Shown: positions 1 through 12,713, numbered from the stretch's first letter. The stretch: DNA of 64,000 nucleotides from Arthrobacter citreus (GCA_013200995.1 CP053688.1:3162001-3226000); one strand, 5' to 3'. Numbers and translations: made by a program. The notes: a model not told the origin generated them from the sequence alone.

Positions 1-259
1 ATAAAATACCACTCTTATAATCAATTCGTTTTTGCTTATGATACGAAAGGGTGGATGAGAGCGAAGAAAACACAATTGTAATCAGTGAAGTTCCAACCGC
101 AACATGAATCGGCACAGTCGAAAAAGCAGATAAAAAGTGATCAATAGTAAGCAGCATTGGCACAATGATAATGCCCCCGCCTAATCCGATCAATGAACCG
201 ACTGTTCCTGCAGCTAGTCCTATACTGACTAAAATAAGAATTTGTAGAACGATATCCAA
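1..259 (-). CDS. TSUP (TauE/SafE) family permease, partial N-terminus
   Basis: This is the first 86 codons of a membrane protein whose 3' part lies outside the window. The N-terminus reads LDIVLQILILVSIGLAAGT and is followed by the glycine-rich GSLIGLGGGIIIVPML stretch typical of the TauE/SafE sulfite and sulfur-compound exporter family (COG0730). Next comes VAVGTSL, a conserved second-helix motif. I chose the TTG at 259 because AAGGAG lies 10 nt upstream and no ATG precedes the first helix. The family exports or imports sulfonates, sulfite or thiosulfate; the substrate cannot be told from this fragment. Confidence 0.8.
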   Translation of the reverse strand, partial: MDIVLQILILVSIGLAAGTVGSLIGLGGGIIIVPMLLTIDHFLSAFSTVPIHVAVGTSLITIVFSSLSSTLSYHKQKRIDYKSGIL

Positions 260-323
260 CCTAACTTCTCTCCTTCAATATGTAAAAATATACTTTTCTC
301 TATGTTTTACATACTAGTTTAGC

Positions 324-349
324 ATAAAAAAACTCGGATATCTCCGAGT
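324..349 (-). terminator. Rho-independent terminator of the DinB-like gene
   Basis: A 7-bp perfect stem (ACTCGGA / TCCGAGT) with a TATC loop is followed on the minus strand by a run of T residues. It lies 36 nt beyond the stop of the minus-strand gene ending at 385. Confidence 0.8.
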
Positions 350-384
350 ATACTCTAAAGCAATTTAATACAATCTCTTAACCT

Positions 385-906
385 TTATTTTAAAACACTC
401 AAATTTGCAATCCATGGTCCTACGTCCGTTTTGTATCTTTTTGCCATTACCCTTGCAATTTGCGTGATATGAGTTAAATCATGCACGACCCAGGTAGACA
501 GTAATTCTCTTAACTTAACATGCCCAAGCTCTGGATGAATTCCTTCTAACTCTAGATGCTCTTTCGAATCAACTAATAATTGTAGTTTAATTATATTTTC
601 TGTTCTTACATTCTTGAATTCAAGTAGTCTTTCTTCGATTGATTTCTCATGCTTTTCATTTAAATGCGAAAAACGATCGAACGGAGGAAAGTGGCTGTTA
701 CCTTCTTTATATAAGATGCAATTTAACCTCGGAATCCAATTTGTTTTTTCACACTCAATTAAATGATCAATTACCTCAGATGCATTCCACGTTCCTTCAC
801 CTTCATTGCAGTTTAACCAAGATTGAGATAAACCAGATAAAAATGATTCTAATGATTTGGGTGTTCTTTCTAAAACTTCAATTGCTTCTTTTAGGTTAAA
901 ATTCAT
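385..906 (-). CDS. DinB-like putative metal-dependent protein
   Basis: A 173-residue soluble protein of the DinB/YfiT-like four-helix bundle superfamily. Visible signatures are WNASEVIDHLIECE in the first third and VVHDLTHITQIARVM near the C-terminus. They supply the spaced histidines (in DHL and in HDLTH) that form the usual metal site. Members include thiol-S-transferases and damage-induced proteins of unknown role, so no substrate is assigned. The frame opens at a TTG at 921, but that codon overlaps the GGAGG; the ATG at 906 sits 8 nt after GGAGG and is preferred. It is a single-gene unit with its own terminator. Confidence 0.75.
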   Translation of the reverse strand: MNFNLKEAIEVLERTPKSLESFLSGLSQSWLNCNEGEGTWNASEVIDHLIECEKTNWIPRLNCILYKEGNSHFPPFDRFSHLNEKHEKSIEERLLEFKNVRTENIIKLQLLVDSKEHLELEGIHPELGHVKLRELLSTWVVHDLTHITQIARVMAKRYKTDVGPWIANLSVLK

Positions 907-1053
907 AAAAACATCCTCCAAATTATGTTTTTTACAAATCTATTTTCTTGCCAAGTAAATTTTACCATAAATAAACTAATTTAATTTATTAAATACCATT
1001 TTAATCTTTCAAACTAGAAAATTCGTAAAAATTACCATAAAGCAATGAAATTA

Positions 1054-1083
1054 GAAAAAGCACGGCAAGATTGCCATGCTTTT
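1054..1083 (-). terminator. Terminator of the subtilase gene
   Basis: A near-perfect stem, AAAGCAYGGCA pairing with TGCCRTGCTTT around a short loop, is followed by T residues on the minus strand. It lies 55 nt beyond the stop codon of the large protease gene. Confidence 0.75.
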
Positions 1084-1137
1084 AAGGTGTTGGGGCCTAA
1101 CATAAAAATCTCAAGATGTTTGATTCTAAACTAAATA

Positions 1138-4100
1138 CTATTCCATTTTCTCTAATTCTGCTTTTATTTTGTCTATTGTCATACCCTTATATTTTAATTT
1201 AGGTTCTGGTGCATTCGTCATAGATGGATTTTTTAACTCGTAATTTTTCTCAATAAATGCAAAGTCTGTCATATCAACCTTGCCATCAAAATTAATATCC
1301 GCAGCACGCTTATTCGTACCCCAATATGTTTGCATATAAATTGCGTCCATAACGTCAACGACTTGGTCACCGTTCACATCCCCGGCTTCTAATTGCACTT
1401 CACCATACATATTGTTCAATTCACCACGATACTGATCACCTGATTGTTTAAACAATGTAATTGGTCTACTATATTTAAAATGACCTGGCACATGAATAGT
1501 GAACATCATTTCTTTATTTGTGACAGGCAGCTTAATTGTTGCTTTAGGCCATAAGTATGTCCCATAAATCGATGATGTAACAGGATTAGACACTACAGAA
1601 CCATTGTATACTTTGTTATTAGAATCGGTAACATATGCAGTCGCACCTATATTTGTATAATCCCTCATGTCCACTTGGTTTCCAACAAACGTGTAATGTA
1701 ATCCTTCAGCAATAGGTGAAAATGTTAATTGTGAGAACGATGGTTTCACATAAGATTCTACCGATAAACTAGGAATCGAAATTTCCGCTTTATCTGTATT
1801 TACATAAGTAGAAGTAAGATTTTGTAATTGTAAAATCCCTTCATAATACTCTTCATTCTTTACTTTTACTTTAACGTCTACCATTGGAGTTGTTCCAGTT
1901 ATGCCATCTGGGTTATTTATTGCTACATGTATCGTATGTTTATTCAACTCTCCATTACTAGCTAATTCTTTATGTTCTAACTGTATGTTAGATGATTTTT
2001 TCAGCAATTCCGGACGAACAGATACACTATCTATTTCAAAATTTTTACCTAAATAACCAAAAGTAAATGTTTGATCATTTAAATTTTTAACATTATTTGC
2101 TGTTAGTGTGTAAGTAACTGTATCTCCCATCGTTGGGTTAACATGATCTGGCTTAGCAGCTACGTATTGAGTTCCTTTTTTTACAAAATAGGTTACTTGT
2201 GCGTTCGGATAATCAACTGCGCTTGATACACCTACACCAAAGAAACGAACTGGAAGAATTGGGATCGTATCATCAATTGGCATCATCGCATTAAACGTAC
2301 CATCTGGATTTAAAAGAACATTACCATTTGCAGTATTTGCTGTTTTGTCTGGTTTTAGTAAATCTCTATTATAATAAAACGCTACTTTATTTGCAGTTTG
2401 ATCCTTAGCAAAGCCGTATTCATTCATCGCTTTAATATTGTCTTCGTCAATTGATCCTGTAACTAGAACTGATTTTTGTCCATCTTCATATTCGTAAACA
2501 CCATGAGGAAGAGAAGTAATATTAAATTTTGGCGCCGTATTATCTACAAATAAATAAGTGTCTGAATTAAATGTATTCCCTTGGTCATCTGTTGCAATTG
2601 CCCTAAATTTATAGTTTCCATGTTTAATAAAATCTGTAAAATGATCAAATTGAGATGAAATATATCCAGGCTCAGAAGAAAACGGCTTACTTTGATCACC
2701 TGTAAATGGTGTACTAAACCCTAGGTTTACCGTATTATAACTTGTATTTGGATTTATGCCAGTTCCACTAACATACCCTGAATGTCCCAAGATTTTGTCA
2801 GTTTTTGGATCCAAATATAAGAAATCAATTCGTTTTACATGTCCTTTAAATTTAAAGTTCACAAAAAAACCGCTTACTGAAAATACACTTTGATCAAAAG
2901 TGGAGTTTGCAGCAATTGCATGTGTTCCTGAAATGTCGAATGCTTCAAATTTGTTTTCTTCATATGTTACACCAAACGGTACTTGGTACACTTCTGCAGG
3001 GTTATTCTTGTTAGTATAGGTTACATCCCCTTCATAGATGCCTGTTTCGGCGGTTTTTGGAATCGATAAAAACACGGATGTTTTTTTACTACTATTCCCT
3101 TTTACTTTTATAGAATTTTCAGTTAGAACCTTAACTCCGTTTTTCTCTGCGTCTTTTGATCCTCTTAAATCTGTTTGATATTGTACTTTCACATCAAATA
3201 TTTTAGCTTTTTCCCCGTTGTTACTAATCTTTACGGAACGTGAATCTGATAAGTCTTTTCCTGTTAAAACTACTCTCCCGAAACTAAGTCCACCAGTTTC
3301 TTCATTAATTACTTTCGTTTCTCCATTTTCAATCGTATTTGTTTTATCTTTAACTGTAATTTCTATAGTTGAATGAATCGCCTCATATGGATCCACACGT
3401 CCTGCCCCTTGCTCAAAAACACTATATGGTTTGCTTAATGAATCTGCAGTATTCATTAAAATACTCTTAACGTCAGATGGTTGTAAATTAGGATTTGCTT
3501 CTAGTAAAAGTGCAGATATACCAGCAACAACTGGAGATGCCATCGATGTGCCCGATAAGCGTGCATAAGCATTATCATAATTATCTCCTTTATCACCGTT
3601 TATCACATCAGATGGAACCGTAGACATCATCGTCACTCCAGGTGCAACTACTTCTGGTTTTATATCATAATTAGTTAGACTAGGTCCTCTAGAGCTAAAT
3701 GTAGCCAAATTATCACCTTGGGTTTTTAGTTCCTTCATCTCACCAAAAGTGAAACTAGTTTTACCAGCATCTACCTTCTCTTTTATTGCCAATCCGTCCA
3801 CATTGCTTAATGAAAATGTTGGAATGTAATTTTGTCCTTCAGCCAAATAAGCAGGAATATGTCCCTCTGCTGCATTATCATTGAATAAAAGCACCGCAGC
3901 TGCACCATTATTTTTTGCAGTCGTAATTTTATCAGCAAGTGGAATATTACTCCCACGGCTTATTAAAGCAATTTTTCCTTTTACATCTTTTCCTGTAAAA
4001 TCAGCTGCTGCACCCATTCCTGCATAAACAACTGGAAACGATCTTCCTTTTAGGTTTTTGATATCATCTTTATACCCAAACGCCATTGCACGTAAATCTG

Positions 4101-5412
4101 CTGTGACTGTGTCTATTGTCCCTTTATAGTTTGCCACAGTAAGAGGTACATCACTTGCACCAACAGTAATTGCTAATGCCGCAGCACCTGGCGTACCTAA
4201 TGTATACATTCCATCACCAGAATTACCTGCAGATAAAACTGCTGTGACCCCATTTAATACAGCATTATTTACCGCTATACTTAAAACATCCATCGGATTA
4301 TTTGTAGCGGAGCCCAATGACATATTAATAACGTCCATCCCATCCTCAGTCGCTTTATCAAGTGCAGCGATAATTCCATTAGTTGCACCCGATCCATATG
4401 GACCTAATACACGATATGCATATAAATCAGCACCCGGGGCAATACCTGTAGTTGCATATTTACTGTTATTTATACCTCGACCGCCAATTGTTCCTGAAAC
4501 GTGCGTACCGTGTTCAGTGTAATATGTATTACCACTTGAGTTTTTTTCTGCCTTTCCTGATTTCTTCCAATCCTCGTATGTCGTTTCCATTGGATCATTA
4601 TCATTATCTACAAAGTCGTATCCACCTTTAAAGGCTCCCTTTAAATCCGGATGGTTATAATCCATACCAGTATCTAAAATTCCAACTTTAATGTCTTTAC
4701 CCGTATGACCTTCAGCATGTAACTTGTCCACTTGTAAAAAGGAGCGCTCATCAGCCATTCCCAACCCCATCTGTTCTGGAGCAATATCTTTAGTCTGGAT
4801 TGGCGGTTCCGCATTAATCACTACATCACTATAAACCGCTTTAACAGTTTCCGATTTTAGTAAGTTTTCAACTTGATTTGCAGGAAGTTTCATCGAAACA
4901 CCATTAAATGTTGTTTTAAACGTACGATTCACTTTGTATGTAGAGGCTTTCTTAGCTCCATTTGCCGAAAATACTTTTGCTAAATCATTTTTAAAAGAAG
5001 CATGTGAATCATCTACTAGTTGATCTGCTTCTTTTTCGTCTAAAACTTTACCTTCTGTTGCTGCTTCTAATACTGCTGCTTTTGATGTGGGTTGTTTAAA
5101 TTCTACAATGATGGAGATTTCCTCTGAACTATTTTTGTCAATATTTGGTGCTAAATGTAAGCCCGTATCGTTAATTGATTGTAAGCTTACTAGAGCTTTC
5201 TTTTGCTCAGGAGTTAAATTATTAAGTAATTGCTCTGTTTGATTCAAACTTCCAGATGAGTTTTCTTGTTGTGAATTGTTGATTATAACTTTTTGAGTTG
5301 TCGTAGTTGCATGGGCTTTAGAAGAGGTACTCAAATATGAAGCTAGTAAACTGCTAGAAGCTAATCCTACTCCTAGAGCAACGGTTGAAACTTTTTTTAA
5401 TTTCTTTTTCAT
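1138..5412 (-). CDS. Secreted S8 subtilisin-like protease with PA insert and C-terminal dockerin-like module
   Basis: About 1424 residues, counted from the ATG at 5412; an in-frame upstream ATG at 5469 lacks a suitable ribosome site. Residues 1-35 form a signal peptide ending in AHA. An inhibitor-type propeptide (about 98-200) follows. The catalytic domain has Asp247 in ILDTG, His301 in HGTHVSG, Asn397 in SAGNSG and Ser623 in GTSMASP. A PA domain (about 436-556) is inserted between the Asn and the Ser, as in Vpr-type minor extracellular proteases. About 700 further residues of Ig-like and cohesin-like beta modules follow. Near the C-terminus lie two Ca-binding loops, DVNGDQVVDVMD and DINFDGKVDMTD, which form a type I dockerin-like pair. 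The likely role is extracellular protein degradation. It is monocistronic. Confidence 0.9.
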   Translation of the reverse strand: MKKKLKKVSTVALGVGLASSSLLASYLSTSSKAHATTTTQKVIINNSQQENSSGSLNQTEQLLNNLTPEQKKALVSLQSINDTGLHLAPNIDKNSSEEISIIVEFKQPTSKAAVLEAATEGKVLDEKEADQLVDDSHASFKNDLAKVFSANGAKKASTYKVNRTFKTTFNGVSMKLPANQVENLLKSETVKAVYSDVVINAEPPIQTKDIAPEQMGLGMADERSFLQVDKLHAEGHTGKDIKVGILDTGMDYNHPDLKGAFKGGYDFVDNDNDPMETTYEDWKKSGKAEKNSSGNTYYTEHGTHVSGTIGGRGINNSKYATTGIAPGADLYAYRVLGPYGSGATNGIIAALDKATEDGMDVINMSLGSATNNPMDVLSIAVNNAVLNGVTAVLSAGNSGDGMYTLGTPGAAALAITVGASDVPLTVANYKGTIDTVTADLRAMAFGYKDDIKNLKGRSFPVVYAGMGAAADFTGKDVKGKIALISRGSNIPLADKITTAKNNGAAAVLLFNDNAAEGHIPAYLAEGQNYIPTFSLSNVDGLAIKEKVDAGKTSFTFGEMKELKTQGDNLATFSSRGPSLTNYDIKPEVVAPGVTMMSTVPSDVINGDKGDNYDNAYARLSGTSMASPVVAGISALLLEANPNLQPSDVKSILMNTADSLSKPYSVFEQGAGRVDPYEAIHSTIEITVKDKTNTIENGETKVINEETGGLSFGRVVLTGKDLSDSRSVKISNNGEKAKIFDVKVQYQTDLRGSKDAEKNGVKVLTENSIKVKGNSSKKTSVFLSIPKTAETGIYEGDVTYTNKNNPAEVYQVPFGVTYEENKFEAFDISGTHAIAANSTFDQSVFSVSGFFVNFKFKGHVKRIDFLYLDPKTDKILGHSGYVSGTGINPNTSYNTVNLGFSTPFTGDQSKPFSSEPGYISSQFDHFTDFIKHGNYKFRAIATDDQGNTFNSDTYLFVDNTAPKFNITSLPHGVYEYEDGQKSVLVTGSIDEDNIKAMNEYGFAKDQTANKVAFYYNRDLLKPDKTANTANGNVLLNPDGTFNAMMPIDDTIPILPVRFFGVGVSSAVDYPNAQVTYFVKKGTQYVAAKPDHVNPTMGDTVTYTLTANNVKNLNDQTFTFGYLGKNFEIDSVSVRPELLKKSSNIQLEHKELASNGELNKHTIHVAINNPDGITGTTPMVDVKVKVKNEEYYEGILQLQNLTSTYVNTDKAEISIPSLSVESYVKPSFSQLTFSPIAEGLHYTFVGNQVDMRDYTNIGATAYVTDSNNKVYNGSVVSNPVTSSIYGTYLWPKATIKLPVTNKEMMFTIHVPGHFKYSRPITLFKQSGDQYRGELNNMYGEVQLEAGDVNGDQVVDVMDAIYMQTYWGTNKRAADINFDGKVDMTDFAFIEKNYELKNPSMTNAPEPKLKYKGMTIDKIKAELEKME

Positions 5413-5754
5413 CCTTTCAATCCACTCCTCGATAATAAAAATAATGATGAGGAAAATTGAATGGCTCAATTTGAAATTGCCGGTTACTAATTGCTTCTTA
5501 TGAAGCTTAGTTATTTCTAATTGAAATTACTCCCATCCAATTTTCATACAATTCGAATTATACAGATAATTATTATGTCTCTCAATCGTATGAAGGCGTG
5601 TTATTTTAAGGTGAATATTCTCATAAAATGCTAACAATTCGAGGACTTTTAACACGACACGACATAATTCTTTCAATTATTAACACGACTAAAAGAATCA
5701 CTGAAATCAAAACAAATGCATCCAATGGTTCTTTTCCTATTACTTCTTTAACCT
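5413..5754. other. Intergenic region between protease and suf operon
   Basis: AT-rich DNA upstream of the protease. Short frames on both strands (about 60 codons at 5621-5816) have no ribosome site and run through the suf terminator hairpin, so I see no gene here. The protease promoter should lie in this stretch, but I found no convincing -35/-10 pair. Confidence 0.4.
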
Positions 5755-5788
5755 CAAAAAACCCTGCTACCAATTGGCAACAGGGTTT
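5755..5788 (-). terminator. Terminator of the suf operon
   Basis: AAACCCTG pairs with CAGGGTTT around a 14-nt region that can itself pair (GCCAATTGG). On the minus strand it is followed by TTTTTTGAGG. It lies 17 nt after the sufB stop. Confidence 0.85.
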
Positions 5789-5804
5789 ATCTTTATTCAA
5801 TGGA

Positions 5805-7202
5805 TTAACCAATTGAACCTTCCATCTCGAATTTAATCAGACGGTTCATTTCAACTGCGTATTCCATAGGTAATTCTTTTGTAAATGGCTCAATGAAGCC
5901 CATTACGATCATTTCTGTAGCTTCTTGCTCAGAAATACCACGGCTCATTAAGTAGAATAATTGCTCTTCAGACACTTTTGAAACTTTCGCTTCGTGCTCA
6001 AGAGAAATGTTGTCGTTTAAGATTTCGTTGTATGGAATTGTATCAGAAGTTGATGCATTATCCATAATTAACGTATCACACTCGATATTTGAACGAGATC
6101 CAGCTGCTTTACGTCCGAAGTGTACGATACCACGGTACGTTACTTTACCACCATGTTTAGAAATTGATTTCGAAACGATTGTAGAAGAAGTATTTGGAGC
6201 TAAGTGAATCATTTTAGCACCAGCATCTTGGTGTTGTCCTTTACCAGCAATTGCAATAGAAAGTGTAAGACCACGAGCTCCTTCACCTTTAAGGATTACT
6301 GCTGGGTATTTCATTGTTAGTTTTGAACCAATATTTCCATCGATCCATTCCATTGTTGCATTCGCTTCACAAACAGCACGCTTCGTAACTAAGTTGAATA
6401 CGTTATTCGCCCAGTTTTGAATTGTTGTATAGCGGCAGTATGCATCCTTTTTGATGATGATTTCTACTACTGCAGAGTGAAGTGAGTTTGTTGTATAAAC
6501 AGGAGCAGTACATCCTTCAACGTAATGTACGTGTGCACCTTCGTCAGCAATAATTAATGTACGCTCAAATTGACCCATATTTTCTGAGTTAATACGGAAA
6601 TATGCTTGTAATGGCGTGTCAACTTTAACACCTTTTGGTACGTAAATGAATGATCCACCAGACCAAACTGCAGAGTTTAATGCAGAGAATTTGTTATCTG
6701 TTGGTGGAATTACTTTACCAAAGTGTTCTTTGAAGATGTCTTCGTGTTCACGTAATGCAGTATCTGTATCAGTAAATAAGATTCCAAGATCAGTTAAATC
6801 TTGTTTCATGCTGTGGTAAACTACCTCAGATTCATACTGTGCAGATACACCTGCTAAATACTTTTGTTCAGCTTCAGGAATACCTAATTTATCAAACGTA
6901 TTTTTGATTTCTTCAGGTACTTCATCCCAAGATTTTTCTGTTTTCTCTGATGGCTTTACATAATAAGTAATTTCATCAAAGCGTAAATCAGACATGTCTC
7001 CACCCCATTGAGGCATTGGCATATCATAGAAATGTTGTAAAGATTTTAAACGGAAATCTAACATCCATTGTGGTTCATTTTTCATGCGTGAAATTTCTTC
7101 AACGATTTCTTTTGTTAATCCACGTTCAGAACGGAAAATCGATACGTCACGATCATGAAAACCATATTTATAATCACTAATATCTGGCAAATTAGTAGAC
7201 AT
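5805..7202 (-). CDS. sufB: Fe-S cluster assembly scaffold protein SufB
   Basis: A 465-residue cytosolic SufB, the usual length for the family. Together with SufC and SufD it forms the SufBC2D scaffold on which Fe-S clusters are built. Family features are the N-terminal YGFHDRDV segment, the [12 protein letters not shown] core, the VEGCTAP loop, and the C-terminal [12 protein letters not shown] motif that it shares with SufD. GGGAG lies 9 nt before the ATG. It is the last gene of the order sufC-sufD-sufS-sufU-sufB, typical of Bacillus, where this is the essential general Fe-S system. Confidence 0.97.
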   Translation of the reverse strand: MSTNLPDISDYKYGFHDRDVSIFRSERGLTKEIVEEISRMKNEPQWMLDFRLKSLQHFYDMPMPQWGGDMSDLRFDEITYYVKPSEKTEKSWDEVPEEIKNTFDKLGIPEAEQKYLAGVSAQYESEVVYHSMKQDLTDLGILFTDTDTALREHEDIFKEHFGKVIPPTDNKFSALNSAVWSGGSFIYVPKGVKVDTPLQAYFRINSENMGQFERTLIIADEGAHVHYVEGCTAPVYTTNSLHSAVVEIIIKKDAYCRYTTIQNWANNVFNLVTKRAVCEANATMEWIDGNIGSKLTMKYPAVILKGEGARGLTLSIAIAGKGQHQDAGAKMIHLAPNTSSTIVSKSISKHGGKVTYRGIVHFGRKAAGSRSNIECDTLIMDNASTSDTIPYNEILNDNISLEHEAKVSKVSEEQLFYLMSRGISEQEATEMIVMGFIEPFTKELPMEYAVEMNRLIKFEMEGSIG

Positions 7203-7248
7203 TTATATTGCTCCCTTCTAATAGAAGAGGAGGATTAAAGCTCAGAAG

Positions 7249-10212
<2,964 letters not shown>

Positions 10213-10231
10213 GCGAATCCCTCCTATCCGA

Positions 10232-11017
10232 TTAAGCTTCTTGCCCAACAGTCTCGTCTTCGATACCTAACTCTTGTTTAATCCAGTCATATCCTTCAGC
10301 TTCTAAACGAGCAGCTAATTCAGGACCACCTGATTTTACAATGCGACCTTGCATCATTACGTGAACGAAGTCAGGAGTAATGTAGTTTAATAAGCGTTGG
10401 TAGTGAGTGATGATTAGGCAACCAAACTCTTCTCCACGCATTTCGTTAACACCTTTAGAAACAACTTTTAACGCATCGATATCTAAACCAGAGTCGATTT
10501 CATCAAGGATTGCAATCTTAGGTTGAATCATCATCATTTGAAGAATCTCATTACGTTTTTTCTCTCCACCTGAGAAACCTTCATTTAAATAACGTTGAGC
10601 CATTTCTGGATCCATTTCTAAGAATTCCATGTTTTTGTCTAAAGTACGGATAAATTTCATTAAAGAAATTTCATCGCCTTCTTCGCGACGTGCGTTCACT
10701 GCTGAACGTAAGAAATCTGCGTTTGTTACACCGCTAATTTCACTTGGGTATTGCATAGCAAGGAAAAGACCAGCTTGAGCGCGCTCATCAACTTCCATTT
10801 CTAATACATCGTTGCCATCAAGCTCGATGCTACCACCAATTACCTCATATTTAGGATGACCCATAATAGCAGATGATAAAGTTGATTTACCAGTACCATT
10901 TGGTCCCATGATTGCGTGAATTTCTCCGCCTTTTACTTCAAGGTTTACACCTTTAAGAATTTGCTTTCCTTCAATCGCTACTTGAAGGTCTTTTATTTTT
11001 AATGTAGAAGCTCCCAT
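10232..11017 (-). CDS. sufC: Fe-S assembly ATPase SufC
   Basis: A 261-residue ABC-type ATPase that powers conformational change of the SufBCD scaffold in the cytosol; it has no membrane partner. Walker A is GPNGTGKST (about 38-46), the signature is FSGGEKKR (about 148-155), and Walker B is IAILDEIDSG (about 168-177). The ATG at 11017 follows GGAGG by 8 nt and is preferred over the upstream start at 11041. It is the first gene of the operon. Confidence 0.97.
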   Translation of the reverse strand: MGASTLKIKDLQVAIEGKQILKGVNLEVKGGEIHAIMGPNGTGKSTLSSAIMGHPKYEVIGGSIELDGNDVLEMEVDERAQAGLFLAMQYPSEISGVTNADFLRSAVNARREEGDEISLMKFIRTLDKNMEFLEMDPEMAQRYLNEGFSGGEKKRNEILQMMMIQPKIAILDEIDSGLDIDALKVVSKGVNEMRGEEFGCLIITHYQRLLNYITPDFVHVMMQGRIVKSGGPELAARLEAEGYDWIKQELGIEDETVGQEA

Positions 11018-11041
11018 TTTACACCCTCCATAATAATACAA

Positions 11042-11260
11042 ATAAAATTCTATAAAATAGAAAATGGCTATTTTAAGTTCATTCTCATTTTATTCTCATT
11101 CTAATCTTAAAGCAATTAAAAAGTATTTTCAAGCTGTGCACTATTTTACCAAAAAAGTTTTATTCCGTGTAAATTTTTTTCACAAAATAAGAATAAATAA
11201 AGATACTATATATATAGGAAATAAAAAATCTAATATCACTTCTATAAAAAGGAGAATTTT
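11042..11260. other. Divergent promoter region of sufC and the DUF2164 gene
   Basis: About 220 nt of AT-rich DNA between two divergent genes. An 81-codon plus-strand frame starting at 11064 has no ribosome site and runs into the real gene at 11261, so I do not call it. Promoters for both directions must lie here, but no strong match stands out. Confidence 0.4.
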
Positions 11261-11506
11261 ATGTCTAAATCAACAAAGCTCTCACCTGATCAACAGAAAT
11301 TTGCGATAAACCAACTACAAACATATTTCTTAAACGAAAGAGACGAAGAACTTAGTGAGCTAAGTTCAATGCTGCTATTAGACTTTATATCACAAAAACT
11401 TGGACCAATGTTTTACAACAAAGGCATCGAAGACTCTCAAAGATTCATGGCCGAACGAGTTGAAGATCTTTACGCACTATTATTAAAAGAACAGATTGAA
11501 GATTAG
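11261..11506 (+). CDS. DUF2164 family small protein
   Basis: An 81-residue acidic helical protein with no signal or membrane segment. The pattern of an N-terminal LSPDQQKFAINQLQTYF, a central LSSMLLLDFISQKLGPMFYNKGI and a C-terminal RVEDLYALL fits the DUF2164 family, whose function is unknown. AAGGAG lies 7 nt before the ATG. It diverges from the suf operon and appears monocistronic, with a hairpin terminator at about 11674. Confidence 0.75.
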   Translation: MSKSTKLSPDQQKFAINQLQTYFLNERDEELSELSSMLLLDFISQKLGPMFYNKGIEDSQRFMAERVEDLYALLLKEQIED

Positions 11507-11673
11507 ATTTTGCATACTCTGTCGTACATACTTAATTTAGATTATTCATTTTTTATATAGTTGTTCAATTTATTCTTTCTATTGTCAAAACAAAACTATG
11601 ATTTAATGCAGACTATACCATTATTTACGAAAATGCTTAATTTCATAAATCAAATTATTAAAAAATTAAGGGA

Positions 11674-11706
11674 AAGAGCCTTCTTTTAAATGAAGGTTCT
11701 TTTTAC
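11674..11706 (+). terminator. Hairpin terminator downstream of the DUF2164 gene
   Basis: AGAGCCTTC pairs with GAAGGTTCT around TTTTAAAT and is followed by TTTTT. The same stem sequence recurs at 11845-11878. It lies 170 nt after the DUF2164 stop, so the link to that gene is an inference. Confidence 0.6.
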
Positions 11707-11760
11707 GCTGTTGAAAAATGAAATTATCAATTAATAAGCAATATTTTCAATGTAAAAAAA

Positions 11761-11802
11761 GCTGATTTTGTTCAAATTCTCACTTTCCATGGGGCGAGAT
11801 TC
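11761..11802. repeat. Truncated copy of the GC-rich dispersed element
   Basis: About 40 nt resemble the left end of the element at 18466-18591: GCTGATTTT, then ATTCTCACTTTCC, then ATGGGGCGAGA. The copy then stops, leaving only one end of the element. Confidence 0.55.
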
Positions 11803-11844
11803 CCTTTTTCAATAATGAACATTGTATATTTCACCACAAAACAC

Positions 11845-11882
11845 AAAGAACCTTCGTCTAAAAAATGAAGGTTCTTTTTTCG
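11845..11882 (-). terminator. Bidirectional terminator after the RsiV-like gene
   Basis: A perfect 11-bp stem, AAAGAACCTTC / GAAGGTTCTTT, has T-rich DNA on its right side and A-rich DNA on its left. It sits 10 nt beyond the stop codon of the minus-strand gene ending at 11892 and could also stop plus-strand transcripts. Confidence 0.7.
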
Positions 11883-11891
11883 TGATGAAGT

Positions 11892-12608
11892 TTATTGATA
11901 AACCTGAACAGGTATAAAGACTTCAGGCATACCAGCAGCATATGCAGCTACTTCGTATTCTTTAAAAATCAACTTGATTCCTGCATGGTCAAATGCCCAC
12001 AACCGATTTTTATCACTCAAGTCAATCTCATTCGGAGATTTTATTAAAACATATCCTTTATATTTCTTTTGCAATTGTTGATAAGCATATTCTTGGACTG
12101 ATTTTGTATTTTCGTTAATTAGCTTAGATAATGGGACTATTTCACCGGTTTTAACATCAAAATTATTTGTAGTTCCTGATGTCATTCCATGCGCTCCACC
12201 TGTGTATGAATATTCATTATAAATGATACTTAATTTATCAAGATTATTATACAGTACTTTATAAGTAAAAACATATTCATAAGGTCTCCATGGGCCTTGG
12301 CTAGAATCCCATTTTGCCTTTGCTTCTTTCTCATCTTCCAATAGTTTTAAACGATTATTATTGGCTGTATCTGCCCCTTGTTTTAAAAGATTATTTATCG
12401 TTTGTTGTGCTGTTGAATTAGGTGCTCCACTGATTTGTGGATATGTAATAGGTGCATCATTTAATTTTTGTTCACTGATTTTAATATGTCGGGTTAATGC
12501 ATTTTCCTTGATTGGAGTTTTTGTTTCAGCATTACTAGACAAAGTAAAGCTCAAATTAATACTACCAATCATTAGTAATAGTAAGAAATAATAAACAATT
12601 TTTTTCAC
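11892..12608 (-). CDS. Secreted RsiV/PdaC-like protein (DUF4163-DUF3298)
   Basis: A 238-residue exported protein. Residues 1-27 form a signal peptide ending in SNA. The rest matches the DUF4163 plus DUF3298 pair seen in the extracellular part of anti-sigma factor RsiV and in the deacetylase PdaC: PITYPQISG in the first domain, YTGGAHGMTS in the middle, and the C-terminal FKEYEVAAYAAGMPEVFIP. It has no cytoplasmic anti-sigma domain and no deacetylase domain, so it is a free-standing sensor-like module. A role in binding cell-wall components or lysozyme is only inferred from RsiV. It lies near the dlt operon. Confidence 0.75.
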   Translation of the reverse strand: MKKIVYYFLLLLMIGSINLSFTLSSNAETKTPIKENALTRHIKISEQKLNDAPITYPQISGAPNSTAQQTINNLLKQGADTANNNRLKLLEDEKEAKAKWDSSQGPWRPYEYVFTYKVLYNNLDKLSIIYNEYSYTGGAHGMTSGTTNNFDVKTGEIVPLSKLINENTKSVQEYAYQQLQKKYKGYVLIKSPNEIDLSDKNRLWAFDHAGIKLIFKEYEVAAYAAGMPEVFIPVQVYQ

Positions 12609-12713
12609 TAGACTCCTCCTACTTTCTTTATCAAAAAATAGTATGAGTATCTTTTAATGTATTTATGAAATAATTTGCTATCCTCATAAGAGTATTCTAG
12701 TAATCATCAAATT

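Noticed and set aside
5621..5816. Short ORFs on both strands next to sufB
   Set aside because: They run through the suf terminator, lack ribosome sites and overlap each other.
11064..11309. 81-codon plus-strand ORF before the DUF2164 gene
   Set aside because: Runs into the true gene in another frame and has no ribosome site; composition is that of random AT-rich DNA.
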